Below are positions 8,760-17,888 of a stretch of DNA of 64,000 nt, one piece after another. A program made the position numbers and the translations under genes. The stretch is from positions 1 to 64,000 of the forward strand of contig NZ_RYFW01000005.1 in the NCBI RefSeq assembly GCF_004138335.1. The letters are read 5' to 3'. Position 1 is the stretch's first letter; each line of letters starts with the position of its first letter. The notes under the pieces are model-generated. The model ran no database searches, was not told the DNA's origin, and was given only the letters and a program-made list of their open reading frames with translations. The DNA is from Peristeroidobacter agariperforans. Its GTDB lineage: Bacteria > Pseudomonadota > Gammaproteobacteria > Steroidobacterales > Steroidobacteraceae.

Positions 8760-9833
8760 ATGAGGTCATCATTGAGTGCCGTCGCGATGCTCGCAGCGCT
8801 GTGCTCGCTGACAGGCGCGGCTTCCGAACGCCACGCTGCCAGCCGCACTGACTGTCCATCGGACGAGCGCGCGGCCTATATCTGCGATGTGCGGAATGCG
8901 GAAGATCTCCTGGCCATTCGGAACACGCCCTGGGTGCTCGCGGGCCGGCTGACCAAACCACCGACCGAGGGCGGCTTCTATCTCATCGACACCCGCAGCG
9001 GCTCGGCGCGTTCCGTCGCTCCTGACTTCAAACGGCCAACCGCGCCAATCTACGCCGACTGTCCTGGCGCGCCTGGCAAGGATCAGTTCGCCGCCCACGG
9101 CATCGCCATTCGCTACGGGGCAGGTTCGACACACGAGCTATACGCGGTCAACCACATCGGTCGGGAGTCCATCGAGATCTTCGATCTGCAGGTGAGCGCT
9201 GCCGAGCCGAAGTTGACCTGGAAAGGTTGCGTCGTCGTGCCGCCCGCCGTCATGCCCAATTCGGTGGCGCCTGTGCCGGGCGGCGGCTTCGTGGTGACCA
9301 GCTTCGGCATTCGTACCGATGCCGAGACTTATCAAAAGGCGATGGTGGGCGGCATCAGCGGGTTCGTCGCGAAGTGGGCGCCGGGCGCAGGCTGGTCGGA
9401 AGTGCCAGGCACGCAGTTCTCCGCCAACAATGGCATTGCGGTTTCCGAGGATGGCAAGCGGTTGTTTGTAACGGGGTGGGGCGACCGCAGCCTTCACGTC
9501 ATCTCGCTCGGTGAGATTCCATACACCCATCAGACGGTGGCGCTGGGCGCCGTCCATCCCGACAACATTCGTACCATGGCCGATGGTCGCCTGCTGATTA
9601 CCGGTCAGGCCGCGCCGCCGACGGAGATCTTCGCGTGCGCGAACCGCAGCAGCTGCGAGGTGGGTTTCAAAGTGCTCGCCGTCGACCCTGTTTCTCTGTC
9701 GATCGAGGTGTTGCTCGATGAGCCGGGCAGCCCAACGTTCGGTGGCGCCTCGGCCGCCATTCGGGTCGGCGACGAGCTGTGGGTCGGTACGTTCAGCGGC
9801 TCACGCATTGCCCGTTATCGACTGCCCCGATGA
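8760..9833 (+). CDS. secreted beta-propeller protein, SMP-30/arylesterase-like
   Basis: 357 residues with a signal peptide (1-21, AMLAALCSLTGAASE). Blade-type repeats follow: AAHGIAIR, LYAVNH, PNSVAPVPGGGFVVTSFG, NNGIAVSEDGKRLFVTGW, HPDNIRTMADGRLLITG and GDELWVGTFSGSRIARY. Pro-Asn-Ser, Asn-Asn-Gly and Pro-Asp-Asn positions resemble the calcium-binding residues of gluconolactonase and paraoxonase propellers. Four cysteines near 32-44 and 293-300 could form disulphides. It starts 24 bp after the S41 peptidase and is probably in the same operon. Substrate unknown; lactonase or esterase activity is inference from the fold. Confidence 0.75.
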   Translation: MRSSLSAVAMLAALCSLTGAASERHAASRTDCPSDERAAYICDVRNAEDLLAIRNTPWVLAGRLTKPPTEGGFYLIDTRSGSARSVAPDFKRPTAPIYADCPGAPGKDQFAAHGIAIRYGAGSTHELYAVNHIGRESIEIFDLQVSAAEPKLTWKGCVVVPPAVMPNSVAPVPGGGFVVTSFGIRTDAETYQKAMVGGISGFVAKWAPGAGWSEVPGTQFSANNGIAVSEDGKRLFVTGWGDRSLHVISLGEIPYTHQTVALGAVHPDNIRTMADGRLLITGQAAPPTEIFACANRSSCEVGFKVLAVDPVSLSIEVLLDEPGSPTFGGASAAIRVGDELWVGTFSGSRIARYRLPR

Positions 9834-9965
9834 TGAACGCTCCAACTGCCCGCCAGAGCACCGATGGTGCGGCCCGCAGGCCCTGCCGATGCAGCCGCAC
9901 AGCGCTTCATCCGCGATCGTCGGAGTGCGGACGGTGAGAATGCACGGATCGATATGAATTAAGAA

Positions 9966-10232
9966 CTAGCCGTACGGCGATCGGTTCGTCGGCCGCAGCG
10001 ACAGTCCCAACCTGGAAACGTGCTGACGCACGGCCGCTTCGCTTCGTTTCAGCATCAGGCCAATGACGCGAGTCGGGGTGTTCTCTTTGATCAGCGTCTT
10101 GAGCGCCTTGTCCTCGGCGGCGCTCCAGTCTCGCCGACTTGAGCTGCTTCTCGTCACCGACTGTTTGGCTCCTCGTGCGTGGGCGGAACTGGATTTCTTT
10201 CTTCCGTTCGAGCGCTTTGCTTTGGTCGCCAT
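9966..10232 (-). CDS. small SANT/Myb-like DNA-binding protein
   Basis: 88 residues. The N-terminal third is Lys/Arg/Ser-rich and probably disordered (KRSNGRKKSSSAHARGAK). The rest (RRDWSAAEDKALKTLIKEN, TPTRVIGLMLKRSEAAVRQHV) has the W-x-x-x-E-D pattern and third helix of SANT/Myb-like or resolvase-like HTH folds, close to small conserved proteins of proteobacteria whose regulon is unknown. The ATG at 10232 is preceded by GGAGG at 7 nt. It is divergent from the cupin gene, with 102 bp between. Confidence 0.7.
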   Translation of the reverse strand: MATKAKRSNGRKKSSSAHARGAKQSVTRSSSSRRDWSAAEDKALKTLIKENTPTRVIGLMLKRSEAAVRQHVSRLGLSLRPTNRSPYG

Positions 10233-10334
10233 CGTTAGTCCTCCAAATGGCCTGAAGAGTCTGTCCGCAAGCAACAGGGGCGGAACGCGTCGTGGTGCGG
10301 CAACGTTCCGTCCTATCTGTCTGAAGTTCCTATC

Positions 10335-10682
10335 ATGAAGCACAAGCACCTTCGGTTCGGCGTCGGCTTCAAAGTCATCTTTGGCAACCGGCGGATGCAG
10401 GCGGCACAGATGGTGCTCGAGCCCGGCGATCAAGAAGGCGATGCCGGCAACAAGCATCAAGGCGCGGATCAGTGGTTGTTCGTTGTTTCGGGCACGGGAA
10501 AGGCAACCATCGGCAGGAAGGCGTACGCGCTTCGTCCGAACACCTTGCTGTTGATCGAGCAGAATGAGAAACACGAAATCCGCTGCACCGGCCGCACACC
10601 GCTCAAGACGCTCAATTTCTATTCCCCACCTGCCTACACCCCGGCGGGAGAGGAGCGCACCGCCGGGCGGCGCAGCTCGTAG
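10335..10682 (+). CDS. cupin-domain protein
   Basis: 115 residues, one small beta barrel. Cupin motif 1 is seen as NKHQGADQWLFVVSGTGKATIG and motif 2 as LRPNTLLLIEQNEKHEIRC; the histidines of these motifs are the usual metal ligands. Such single-domain cupins include sugar or amino-acid binding proteins and dioxygenase-like enzymes; a substrate cannot be assigned. It ends 15 bp before exonuclease III, so the two may be cotranscribed, although no functional link is obvious. The C-terminal GEERTAGRRSS tail is outside the barrel. Confidence 0.75.
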   Translation: MKHKHLRFGVGFKVIFGNRRMQAAQMVLEPGDQEGDAGNKHQGADQWLFVVSGTGKATIGRKAYALRPNTLLLIEQNEKHEIRCTGRTPLKTLNFYSPPAYTPAGEERTAGRRSS

Positions 10683-10697
10683 CGAATCGCGCAACGT

Positions 10698-11531
10698 ATG
10701 AAGATCGCAACGTTCAACGTCAACGGCATCGGCGGCCGCTGGGAGAATTTGGCAGCCTGGCTCGAGCGCGAGCAGCCCGATGTCGCCTGTTTGCAGGAGT
10801 TGAAGGCGCCGCAGGAACGCTTTCCGGCGCAAGCGCTACGAGCGCTAGGCTATGGCTCGATCTGGCAGGGCCAGCGCTCCTGGAACGGTGTCGCGATCCT
10901 AAGTCGGGTGGGCGAGCCGGTCGAAAGTCGCCGGGGATTACCGGGCGCTCCCGCCGACAAGGAGAGTCGCTACATCGAAGCGGCGGTGAACGGCGTCATC
11001 ATCGGATGCCTGTACGCGCCCAATGGCAATCCACAACCGGGGCCGAAGTTTGCCTATAAGCTCGCGTGGCTCGAGCGCCTGAGAAAGCACGCGACGTCAC
11101 TCATCAACATTCCGCACCCGGTGGTGCTCGCCGGGGATTTCAATGTCGTGCCGACGGATGAGGATATCTACAACCCGAAGTCATGGCGCAAAGATGCGCT
11201 GCTGCAGCCTGAAAGTCGCGCGGCATATTTCGAGCTCTTGCAACAGGGCTGGACGGACACGCTGCGCAGTCGGCATCCAGACGATCGGATCTATACATTC
11301 TGGGACTACTTCCGGAACCACTGGGCACGCAACGCCGGCCTGCGCATCGATCATTTGCTCACCAATCGTGCTGCTGCCGCCCGGGTGAAGGACGACGGCG
11401 TGGATCGTTGGGTACGTGGTGAACCGCACGCGAGCGATCATGCGCCCACGTGGATCGAGCTTGGGCGTGCCGCTCGGGCGCCCAAAAAGAAGACTCGCTC
11501 GAGTGTCGCGCCACGCGCGCGGAAGTCCTAG
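10698..11531 (+). CDS. xth: exodeoxyribonuclease III (AP endonuclease family)
   Basis: 277 residues, the normal length. All signature motifs of the exonuclease III/APE fold are present: TFNVNGIGGR at the start, LQELKAP with metal ligand Glu34, LYAPNGNPQ with Tyr106, GDFNVVPTDED with Asp147 and Asn149, GLRIDHLL with Asp218 and SDHAP with the Asp247-His248 pair. The enzyme cuts DNA at abasic sites and degrades 3' ends in base excision repair. A lysine-rich tail (PKKKTRS) follows the domain. Exonuclease III is often duplicated in proteobacteria, so this may be one of two copies (XthA- or ExoA-like). Confidence 0.93.
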   Translation: MKIATFNVNGIGGRWENLAAWLEREQPDVACLQELKAPQERFPAQALRALGYGSIWQGQRSWNGVAILSRVGEPVESRRGLPGAPADKESRYIEAAVNGVIIGCLYAPNGNPQPGPKFAYKLAWLERLRKHATSLINIPHPVVLAGDFNVVPTDEDIYNPKSWRKDALLQPESRAAYFELLQQGWTDTLRSRHPDDRIYTFWDYFRNHWARNAGLRIDHLLTNRAAAARVKDDGVDRWVRGEPHASDHAPTWIELGRAARAPKKKTRSSVAPRARKS

Positions 11532-11610
11532 GCCCGATCTCGCAAATGACGGCCGTCGGGCCCTGCCGATACTTCTCTTGAAGACTGACGACCCAAGGCC
11601 GTCACCAAGA

Positions 11611-11639
11611 GATGGGGCGTGCGATCGGCGCGCCCCATC
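11611..11639. terminator. hairpin between convergent genes, terminator-like
   Basis: Perfect 9-bp arms GATGGGGCG (11611-11619) and CGCCCCATC (11631-11639) with an 11-nt loop, lying between the xth stop and the end of the opposite gene at 11657. There is no T-run on either side, so Rho-independent function is uncertain. Confidence 0.45.
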
Positions 11640-11656
11640 CAGTCCAAGATCGTCAC

Positions 11657-11890
11657 TCATCGGGTGGCGGCGCGGCCACTATGCGGCACATTAACGTCGT
11701 GATCGCGGCGCTTCAAACCGAACAGGCCCGCTAACCCTAGCAAACCCAGCCAGCCCCACTCACCGTGATCTTCGCGATCTGCTCGATCGGTCGCTTGATT
11801 CATATCGTCTCCGGCTTGTTGTGCGGGCAACGACAGAGGGGCGGCGATCAGCACGCCGAGAGCGGCGGCTCTTACAAGTACATTACGCAT
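11657..11890 (-). CDS. WGxxGxxG-type small exported protein
   Basis: 77 residues. A signal peptide (VLVRAAALGVLIAAPLSLPAQ) is followed by an acidic linker (DDMNQATDRADREDHGE) and the motif WGWLGLLGLAGLFGLKRRD, a WGxxGxxG glycine-zipper segment with a basic stop, as in small proteins thought to be sorted to the membrane like CTERM tails. The part after the basic cluster (HDVNVPHSGRAATR) is longer than usual. ATG at 11890 chosen: GGAG lies 7-8 nt upstream. Role unknown. Confidence 0.7.
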   Translation of the reverse strand: MRNVLVRAAALGVLIAAPLSLPAQQAGDDMNQATDRADREDHGEWGWLGLLGLAGLFGLKRRDHDVNVPHSGRAATR

Positions 11891-12652
11891 TTTCAATCTC
11901 CGTCAGATTTCAGTTGGAATAACTGAGTGTGACAGGGACGCACACGACGCATCTTGGTTCCCGAATTCGAACTGAGCACCACCCCTTTACGGCTGCTGCC
12001 AAACGACGAGTCTCGCCCGACAATCTTCAATTAACAAATGTTATGTGAAGATCGAGCGTAGTACATCTGGCTGGAGGCGATGATGTCGAGCTGCTGCTGC
12101 TGCCGCTGTGACTTTGGAAGCGTCGAAACCATCTCGCAGCGTCGATGTCACCGACGCCCAGGCGCATCGATCTGATGCTGCACGAGCGCGATGAGCGGTA
12201 AGACCCCCACGACGGCGCCGCGCAAGAAGAGCGCTGGCAGCGGGAAGCAAAAAGACTTCCCCAACGTCGGCAAAATACCGATCGCATTGTCTCTCGCTAA
12301 AGCCGCTTGTAGCGGCGCCTCGGTCATTGCGCGCACTACCGGCCAACCGATTCGCTGACCTGGATCGCATGTTCCCTCGCTGATGTGGCCTCAATCACCG
12401 AAATGGCGCTCAAAAGCAGCGCCTCGGCGGCAGGTGGAGCGGGGGATCGAAGGCGCCGACGGACGTAGGGAACGCGACCGCTCACGCGGTGAGTCCGGTC
12501 GGTGCCGGGAATGAAGGGGTGATGACGACGCCTCGATGTCATCACGGGCCCGGCTCGAATAACCACAGGACAAAAGAAAAAAGTTTCCCGCTGTCGCGCG
12601 CCCATGTTCACTTGTTAATGCGGCTGCGGGGTCGCTTGACCACACTACGCCC
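11891..12652. other. 762-bp gap, no confident gene
   Basis: Contains frames on both strands, none recognised. A 55-codon plus-strand frame at 12191-12358 begins MSGKTPTTAPRKKSAGSGK and is lysine-rich, but has no clear ribosome-binding site or homology I know. The region may be decayed coding DNA, in keeping with the broken gene that follows. Confidence 0.4.
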
Positions 12653-12912
12653 ATGCTTGGCCTGACGAACAGGATCGAAGGAAAAGTCCTTGCTGTGATT
12701 GCAGAGAAATTGAGCGCACGCGAACAAATGTTGACGCCGCGCACGGATTTCAGACGCGATCTTGGCGCCGATTTGCTCGCGATGATCGAGTTCGTGATGC
12801 TGCGGGAGGCAACCTTTGATGTTGATATTCCGCATGAGGATCCGGCGCAGATATCAACGGTCAGCAGGTCGTCAATTATCTGAAAGAGATCGAGGCCGGG
12901 CTACACCATTGA
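12653..12912 (+). pseudogene. acyl carrier protein-like gene, frameshifted and lacking the carrier serine
   Basis: The first 70 codons align by eye with acyl carrier proteins: KVLAVIAEKLSAREQMLTP, then FRRDLGADLLAMIEFVMLRE, then FDVDIPHEDPAQISTV. Two lesions are seen. The invariant serine of the DSL motif, which carries phosphopantetheine, is Leu41 (GADLL). After ISTV at about 12862 the frame is lost; the next frame continues as GQQVVNYLKEIEAGLHH, which is the expected last helix, ending at TGA 12910-12912. Loss of a GGTC repeat unit would explain the shift. A decayed duplicate ACP is the simplest reading; programmed frameshifting is not suggested by any slippery site. Confidence 0.75.
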
Positions 12913-13087
12913 GCAGGACGCACCAGGGATCGTTCGAGTCTGGCTTGCCTGCCGTAGACGGCCCTTCGGGTACGGCCGCGCTCCTTGCGCCTGAAGCACA
13001 CGAGGATGGAGCATGGGCCGGCACCAGCACGTTCACGTGAACGGATCAGTCACGCAGGTGGAGCACGGATAGCGGCTGGCGGCCGCT

Positions 13088-15037
13088 TCAGAACGGCATC
13101 GTCAATAACACGCGAAGCGAACGTTGCGGCACGTAATCCAGTGTTTCACCGGGCGCGGGTTTCCAGGCGAACGTATCGAAGACGTTCAAGACTTGAGCGC
13201 GCATCACGACGGGCTGGCCGGCGATCTCGGCGCCAAAGCGGGCGCCAATGTCCACGACGGTGGAAGGGGATAGCATCAGCTGCGATCCGGTGGCGGCGGT
13301 CAAGCGCGAGCGCGCGACGCGCTCGCCGAGATGTTCGATACCGACATCGAGGCTGATTCGTGGCGATAGCTGATAGTTCACGGCGGCGACGGCTCGCCAG
13401 TCGGGAACGCCAGGCGCTCGACGCCCGATGAATCGGGCATCGACGTCGGGTCCGCGCACCTCGGCCTCGGTGTAGACGGCACCGAGAATCGCCGAGAGCT
13501 TCGGCATGAGCGCGCCAGACAAGGAGGTTTCGATCCCGCGATGGGTGACTTCGCCCAAAAAATCGAACGAGCCTGTGACCGCATCGATGCCTACTTGCGG
13601 TTTGCGGGTATCGAAACCCGCGACGATCAACGTCGCGCCCTCCGTGCTGTAACGAAGGCCCAGTTCTTTCTGAGCGGCGATCGTCGCCTCGAGCACGGCG
13701 TTGGCGTTTGCAGCGGTGGACGGCGCGATGCCCGCTTCCTCCAGTCCGCGGGTATAGCTGCCGTAGAGTTCGATGGCGTCGCGCACCGTCACCACCGCAC
13801 CGAGGTTGTACAGCCATGGCGCCGACTCATTGGCGTTGACGATGCCGGCGTCATTCGTGAAGCGCTTGGCGTAGTCGGAATACAAAACGCCGCTGCTCGC
13901 TCGGAAGCGACCCGGCAGCGCCACTTGGTAGCTCAAGCCCAGTCCCTGTTGATCAATCGTATCGCGCAGGGCTGCCGCGCGGGCCTGCCGATTGGGCGCG
14001 GCCACGTCAGGCATGGACTGCGCCAGGCGTATCTCACCGATCGTGACGGCACGCTCGCCGCCAAAGCGGCTGTCCGAGTCTCGAAAGCGTGCGTCCGCGG
14101 CGACGCTGTGAGCGAGCGGTCCGGTGCGAAAGGTCTTACCCAGTTGCGCCTCGGCGGAGTAGGTTCGAGAGCGCTGCTCGGGTGAGATGATCACGCTCGA
14201 TTGCGCCAGCCCATCGGCAGTGACGTTTGAGAAGAGCTGGGTGAACCTGCGGTCAGGAGCTTCCTGTGAGAACACGGCGATGGCTCGCAACGTCCAGTCG
14301 TCCTCGAGATCAAGATCCGCGAGTGCGCCCACGATGCGCTTCGCGCCGGTCTCGGTGGCCCAGGACTGTCCGAGATAGCGTCCGCGCTCGATCTCGGCGG
14401 GCAGCGCTTCGGCCTCGGGCGCCAGGCTCACCCGGAATCGGCCGTGACGACGATAGCGATACTCCCCGCCAAAGAGTTGCACTCGAGCAGTGGACGACAA
14501 GGTCGCTCGCATCGTTCCGGCCACGAGCCAATCGTTGCCTTCGCCGCCTTGTTCGTCAGCCCATCGAAATCGCCGGCTTGCGCCCAGGGACATCGACAAC
14601 GTATCGGCAGGGTTGCGATATTTGAAATGCAGCTCTGTGAAGGGCTGCTCATACGAGTCGACGCCCAGGGTCACCAGGCTCGGCTCATCGCGCCGCGGGT
14701 CGCGCAGTTTGTAGTCGACGACGCCCGAAGGGCCGGGATGATCCAGGAAGAGCGCGTTGTAGCCGATGCGCACGATCGTCTTCTCGAGGAAGAAGCTGCT
14801 GACGCCGCCGTTCTTCACGAAGTAGCGACCGTTGATGCGATAGTTGCCCGCCGCTTCCAGACTGAATCCGCGCACGGAGGTTTGATCGTAGATGCCGACG
14901 GATTCATCGCCTTCGGTGGACCCAAAGGCATCTTCGGCGACCGCAACCGCATTCGCTGTGGCCTGCGCGCCCGCGTCCGCCAGCGGCATCAACAGAGATA
15001 GAAACAACCATCCTCGAACCGCAGCCCGCGAACTCAC
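13088..15037 (-). CDS. TonB-dependent outer-membrane receptor
   Basis: 649 residues, signal peptide 1-25 (LFLSLLMPLADAGAQA). The plug begins at once with DAFGSTEGDESVGIYDQTSVRGFSLEAAGN in short form, so the usual first plug strand and a clear TonB box are missing; this fits the receptor subgroup whose plug starts with an AFG..G.E..G.Y motif. A 22-strand barrel follows with typical alternating strands, the NVFDTF motif and a C-terminal phenylalanine (LLTMPF) recognised by the Bam machinery. The cargo is unknown; iron chelates are the usual guess. GTG start at 15037 with AAGGAG 5 nt upstream. It lies 113 bp downstream of aceE on the same strand. Confidence 0.88.
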   Translation of the reverse strand: MSSRAAVRGWLFLSLLMPLADAGAQATANAVAVAEDAFGSTEGDESVGIYDQTSVRGFSLEAAGNYRINGRYFVKNGGVSSFFLEKTIVRIGYNALFLDHPGPSGVVDYKLRDPRRDEPSLVTLGVDSYEQPFTELHFKYRNPADTLSMSLGASRRFRWADEQGGEGNDWLVAGTMRATLSSTARVQLFGGEYRYRRHGRFRVSLAPEAEALPAEIERGRYLGQSWATETGAKRIVGALADLDLEDDWTLRAIAVFSQEAPDRRFTQLFSNVTADGLAQSSVIISPEQRSRTYSAEAQLGKTFRTGPLAHSVAADARFRDSDSRFGGERAVTIGEIRLAQSMPDVAAPNRQARAAALRDTIDQQGLGLSYQVALPGRFRASSGVLYSDYAKRFTNDAGIVNANESAPWLYNLGAVVTVRDAIELYGSYTRGLEEAGIAPSTAANANAVLEATIAAQKELGLRYSTEGATLIVAGFDTRKPQVGIDAVTGSFDFLGEVTHRGIETSLSGALMPKLSAILGAVYTEAEVRGPDVDARFIGRRAPGVPDWRAVAAVNYQLSPRISLDVGIEHLGERVARSRLTAATGSQLMLSPSTVVDIGARFGAEIAGQPVVMRAQVLNVFDTFAWKPAPGETLDYVPQRSLRVLLTMPF

Positions 15038-15150
15038 ATCGGCTCCTTGCCCGACGACGATGCGCCACCCTAACGTGGTTCAAATCGATCGTGCCCCCCG
15101 ATTCTTGCGCAGCAGGCTCGTGTCCTCACCGGGCTGCGGCGCCTGGCGTC

Positions 15151-17874
15151 TCAGACCTGGATGTCGTAGCGTTGGATCGCTTCACTCACACGCCCCGCGT
15201 CGATGCGCCCCTCATCCGCGAGCGCCTTGAGTGCGGCGAGGACGATGTAGTGCCGATCCACTTCGAAGAACTTGCGCAGCGACTCGCGCGTATCCGAGCG
15301 GCCATAGCCATCCGTGCCCAGTGAAATGAAGCGACGCTCGGGCAGAAACTGCCGGATCTGATCCGCCACGATCTTCATATAGTCCGTCGCGGCGATGACG
15401 GGCCCCTGATGCGTGCCAAGGCATTGTTGTACGTAACTGATGCGGGGCGAGGCCTGCGGATGCAGCAGGTTCCAGCGCTCCACCTCGAGCCCGTCCCGGC
15501 GCAGCTCAGTGAAACTCGTCGCGCTCCAGACGTTGCTCGCCACCCCGAAGTGCTCTTTCAGCAGGTCCGCGGCGGCGAGGACTTCGCGCAGGATCGATCC
15601 ACTGCCCATCAGCTGCAACGTGCACGCGGCGTTTGATTCATCGGCGGGCCGTAACAAATAAAGCCCTTTCAGAATGCCTCCGCGTGCACCCTCGGGCATC
15701 GGCGGGTGCGGGTAGTTTTCGTTCAGCAGGGTGATGTAATAGAACACGTCCTCGTGGTCGCGATACATGCGCTCCAAGCCACCGTGCACGATCACGGCGA
15801 GTTCGTAGGCGAAGCTCGGGTCATACGAGAGGCACGAGGGAATGACGGAGGAGAGCACATGACTGTGGCCGTCCGCATGCTGCAGTCCTTCGCCCATCAG
15901 CGTCGTGCGACCGGCGGTCGCGCCGAGCAGAAAGCCCCGAGCGCGACCGTCGGCGGCGGCCCAGGCGAGATCGCCCACGCGCTGCAGGCCGAACATCGAA
16001 TAGAAGATGTAGAAGGGCAGCATCGCAAGCCCGTGATTGGCGTAGGACGTCGCCGCCGCGATCCAGGAGGACATCGCGCCGGACTCATTGATGCCTTCCT
16101 GCAGGATCTGTCCGTCCTTTGATTCCTTGTAGTAGCTCAGCTGGCCCGCGTCCTGCGGTGTGTAGAGCTGGCCGACGTGGGAGTGGATGCCGATCTGCCG
16201 GAACAGGCCTTCCATGCCGAAGGTGCGCGATTCATCCGGAACGATCGGCACCACGCGCTTGCTGACGCGCGGGTCCTTGAGCAGGATGCTCAAGATGCGC
16301 ACGAACGCCATGGTCGTTGAGATTTCGCGACCGTCCGTGCCCTTAAGGAGACTCTCGAAGCTCTCAAGCTCGGGAACTTCGAGGGGCTCGTGCGCGGAGG
16401 ATCGTGCCGGCAGCGCACCGCCGAGCAGCGCACGGCGCGCCGTAAAATACTGCGCATCCTCACTGCCCGGCGCCAACTCGAGATAAGGCATCTCGGGCAG
16501 TTGATCGTCCGGCACGGGCAGCGCGAACCGGTCACGGAAGGCGCGGACCGCCTCGGGGCCCATCTTCTTCAGCTGATGATTGACGTTCAGCCCTTCGCCC
16601 GCCTCGCCCATGCCGAAGCCCTTCACCGTCTTTGCGAGGATGACGGTCGGCTGCCCCGTGTGGCGCATAGCGGAGGCATATGCGGCATAGACCTTGCGGG
16701 GATCGTGACCGCCGCGCTCGAGCGCCCAGATCTCCTCATCGGAGAGATCCTTGACCAGGTCGAGCAGCGCCGGAGACGTCCCGAAAAAATGTTCGCGGAC
16801 ATAGGCGCCGTTCTGTGACTTGAAGGTTTGATAGTCACCGTCGGTGCATTCCATCATGCGTTCGCGCAACACGCCGGTGTGATCGCGCTCCAGGAGCGCG
16901 TCCCAGCCGCTGCCCCAGACGACCTTGAGCACGTGCCAGCCAGCCGCACGGAACGCGGCCTCGAACTCCTGGATGATCTTGCTGTTACCGCGCACCGGGC
17001 CATCGAGGCGCTGCAGATTGCAGTTGACGACGAAGATCAAGTTGTCGAGCTTTTCGCGCCCGCCGAGTGCGATCGCGGCGAGCGATTCGGGCTGATCCAT
17101 CTCGCCGTCGCCGAGAAACGCCCAGACCTTGCGCTGCTGTGGGGCGAGCAGCCCCCGCAGTTCGAGATATCGCATGAAGCGCGCCTGATAGGCCGCCGTG
17201 ATGGGCCCGAGTCCCATCGAGACCGTCGGGAATTGCCAGAACTGCGGCATGAGCCGCGGATGCGGATAGGAGGACAAGCCGTCGCGACCGGCTTCTCGAC
17301 GAAAGTTGTCGAGCTGGCTTGCGCTGATGCGTCCTTCGAGAAAGGCGCGCGCATAGAAGCCGGGCGCCGAATGGCCCTGCAGATACAGCAGGTCGCCGCC
17401 GAACTCGCGTGTTCGCGCCCGGAAGAAATGGTTGAAGCCCACGTCGTAGAGCACGGCGGCCGAGGCGTAGGTTGCAATGTGGCCGCCGACGTTCGAGTGC
17501 TTGCCCGCGCGCAGCACCGTGACCATCGCATTCCAGCGGATCAGCGCGCTGATGCGACGCTCGATCTCGAGGTTGCCCGGATACTCGCCCTGATCCTCCG
17601 GGGCGATCGTGTTGACGTAGGGAGTCGTGACCACCGCGCGCCGGTCGCCATGCACGGCCGCATCCCGGTGCAGCAGCGCCTCGATCAGGAAATGGCCACG
17701 CGAACGGCCCTCGTGCTCAAGCACATTGTCAAAAGCGTCGAGCCACTCCTGGGTCTCCTGTTGATCGATATCGGTTGCCGCGATTGCGAGGGTGTTCAAG
17801 CTCGTGCTCCCATCGATGCGAGCGCGCGGCGATCGGACCGCCGCGGGGGTGGGTGTGGTACTATGCGTTACCAT
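15151..17874 (-). CDS. aceE: pyruvate dehydrogenase E1 component, homodimeric type
   Basis: 907 residues from the ATG at 17874, the family length. It decarboxylates pyruvate with thiamine diphosphate and acetylates the E2 lipoyl group. Visible landmarks: DQQETQEWLDAFDNVL at the start, GGHIATYASAAVLYDVGFNHFFR, the ThDP motif running from GDGEMDQPES to VVNCNLQRLDGPVRG, KTVKGFGMG, and the C-terminal region ISLGTDGYGRSDTRESLR. Start uncertain: ATG 17874 has a poor ribosome-binding site and overlaps a palindrome, while a TTG a little downstream (before NTLAIAATD) follows GGGAG. No aceF or lpd gene is adjacent, so E2/E3 must be encoded elsewhere or this is a second E1. A divergent TetR gene probably controls it. 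Confidence 0.93.
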   Translation of the reverse strand: MVTHSTTPTPAAVRSPRARIDGSTSLNTLAIAATDIDQQETQEWLDAFDNVLEHEGRSRGHFLIEALLHRDAAVHGDRRAVVTTPYVNTIAPEDQGEYPGNLEIERRISALIRWNAMVTVLRAGKHSNVGGHIATYASAAVLYDVGFNHFFRARTREFGGDLLYLQGHSAPGFYARAFLEGRISASQLDNFRREAGRDGLSSYPHPRLMPQFWQFPTVSMGLGPITAAYQARFMRYLELRGLLAPQQRKVWAFLGDGEMDQPESLAAIALGGREKLDNLIFVVNCNLQRLDGPVRGNSKIIQEFEAAFRAAGWHVLKVVWGSGWDALLERDHTGVLRERMMECTDGDYQTFKSQNGAYVREHFFGTSPALLDLVKDLSDEEIWALERGGHDPRKVYAAYASAMRHTGQPTVILAKTVKGFGMGEAGEGLNVNHQLKKMGPEAVRAFRDRFALPVPDDQLPEMPYLELAPGSEDAQYFTARRALLGGALPARSSAHEPLEVPELESFESLLKGTDGREISTTMAFVRILSILLKDPRVSKRVVPIVPDESRTFGMEGLFRQIGIHSHVGQLYTPQDAGQLSYYKESKDGQILQEGINESGAMSSWIAAATSYANHGLAMLPFYIFYSMFGLQRVGDLAWAAADGRARGFLLGATAGRTTLMGEGLQHADGHSHVLSSVIPSCLSYDPSFAYELAVIVHGGLERMYRDHEDVFYYITLLNENYPHPPMPEGARGGILKGLYLLRPADESNAACTLQLMGSGSILREVLAAADLLKEHFGVASNVWSATSFTELRRDGLEVERWNLLHPQASPRISYVQQCLGTHQGPVIAATDYMKIVADQIRQFLPERRFISLGTDGYGRSDTRESLRKFFEVDRHYIVLAALKALADEGRIDAGRVSEAIQRYDIQV
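17857..17872. promoter_or_regulatory. putative TetR operator 1, overlapping the aceE start
   Basis: GGTACTATGCGTTACC, an imperfect palindrome with GGTA/TACC ends. It shares the GGTACT half-site and total length with the perfect site 32 bp away. Confidence 0.5.
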
Positions 17875-17888
17875 ATCACCGGCACCGT

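Noticed and set aside
11546-11610. TGACGGCC ... GGCCGTCA inverted repeat after xth as a terminator.
   Set aside because: Loop near 45 nt; the nearby 9-bp hairpin at 11611-11639 is a better candidate.
12191-12358. 55-codon lysine-rich frame (MSGKTPTTAPRKK).
   Set aside because: No ribosome-binding site or known relative; kept only as a remark in the gap entry.
13088-15037. TonB-dependent receptor as a truncated gene because its plug is short.
   Set aside because: The AFG..G.E..G.Y start of the plug is a recognisable receptor subgroup, the signal peptide joins directly, and the C-terminal Phe is present, so the gene looks whole.
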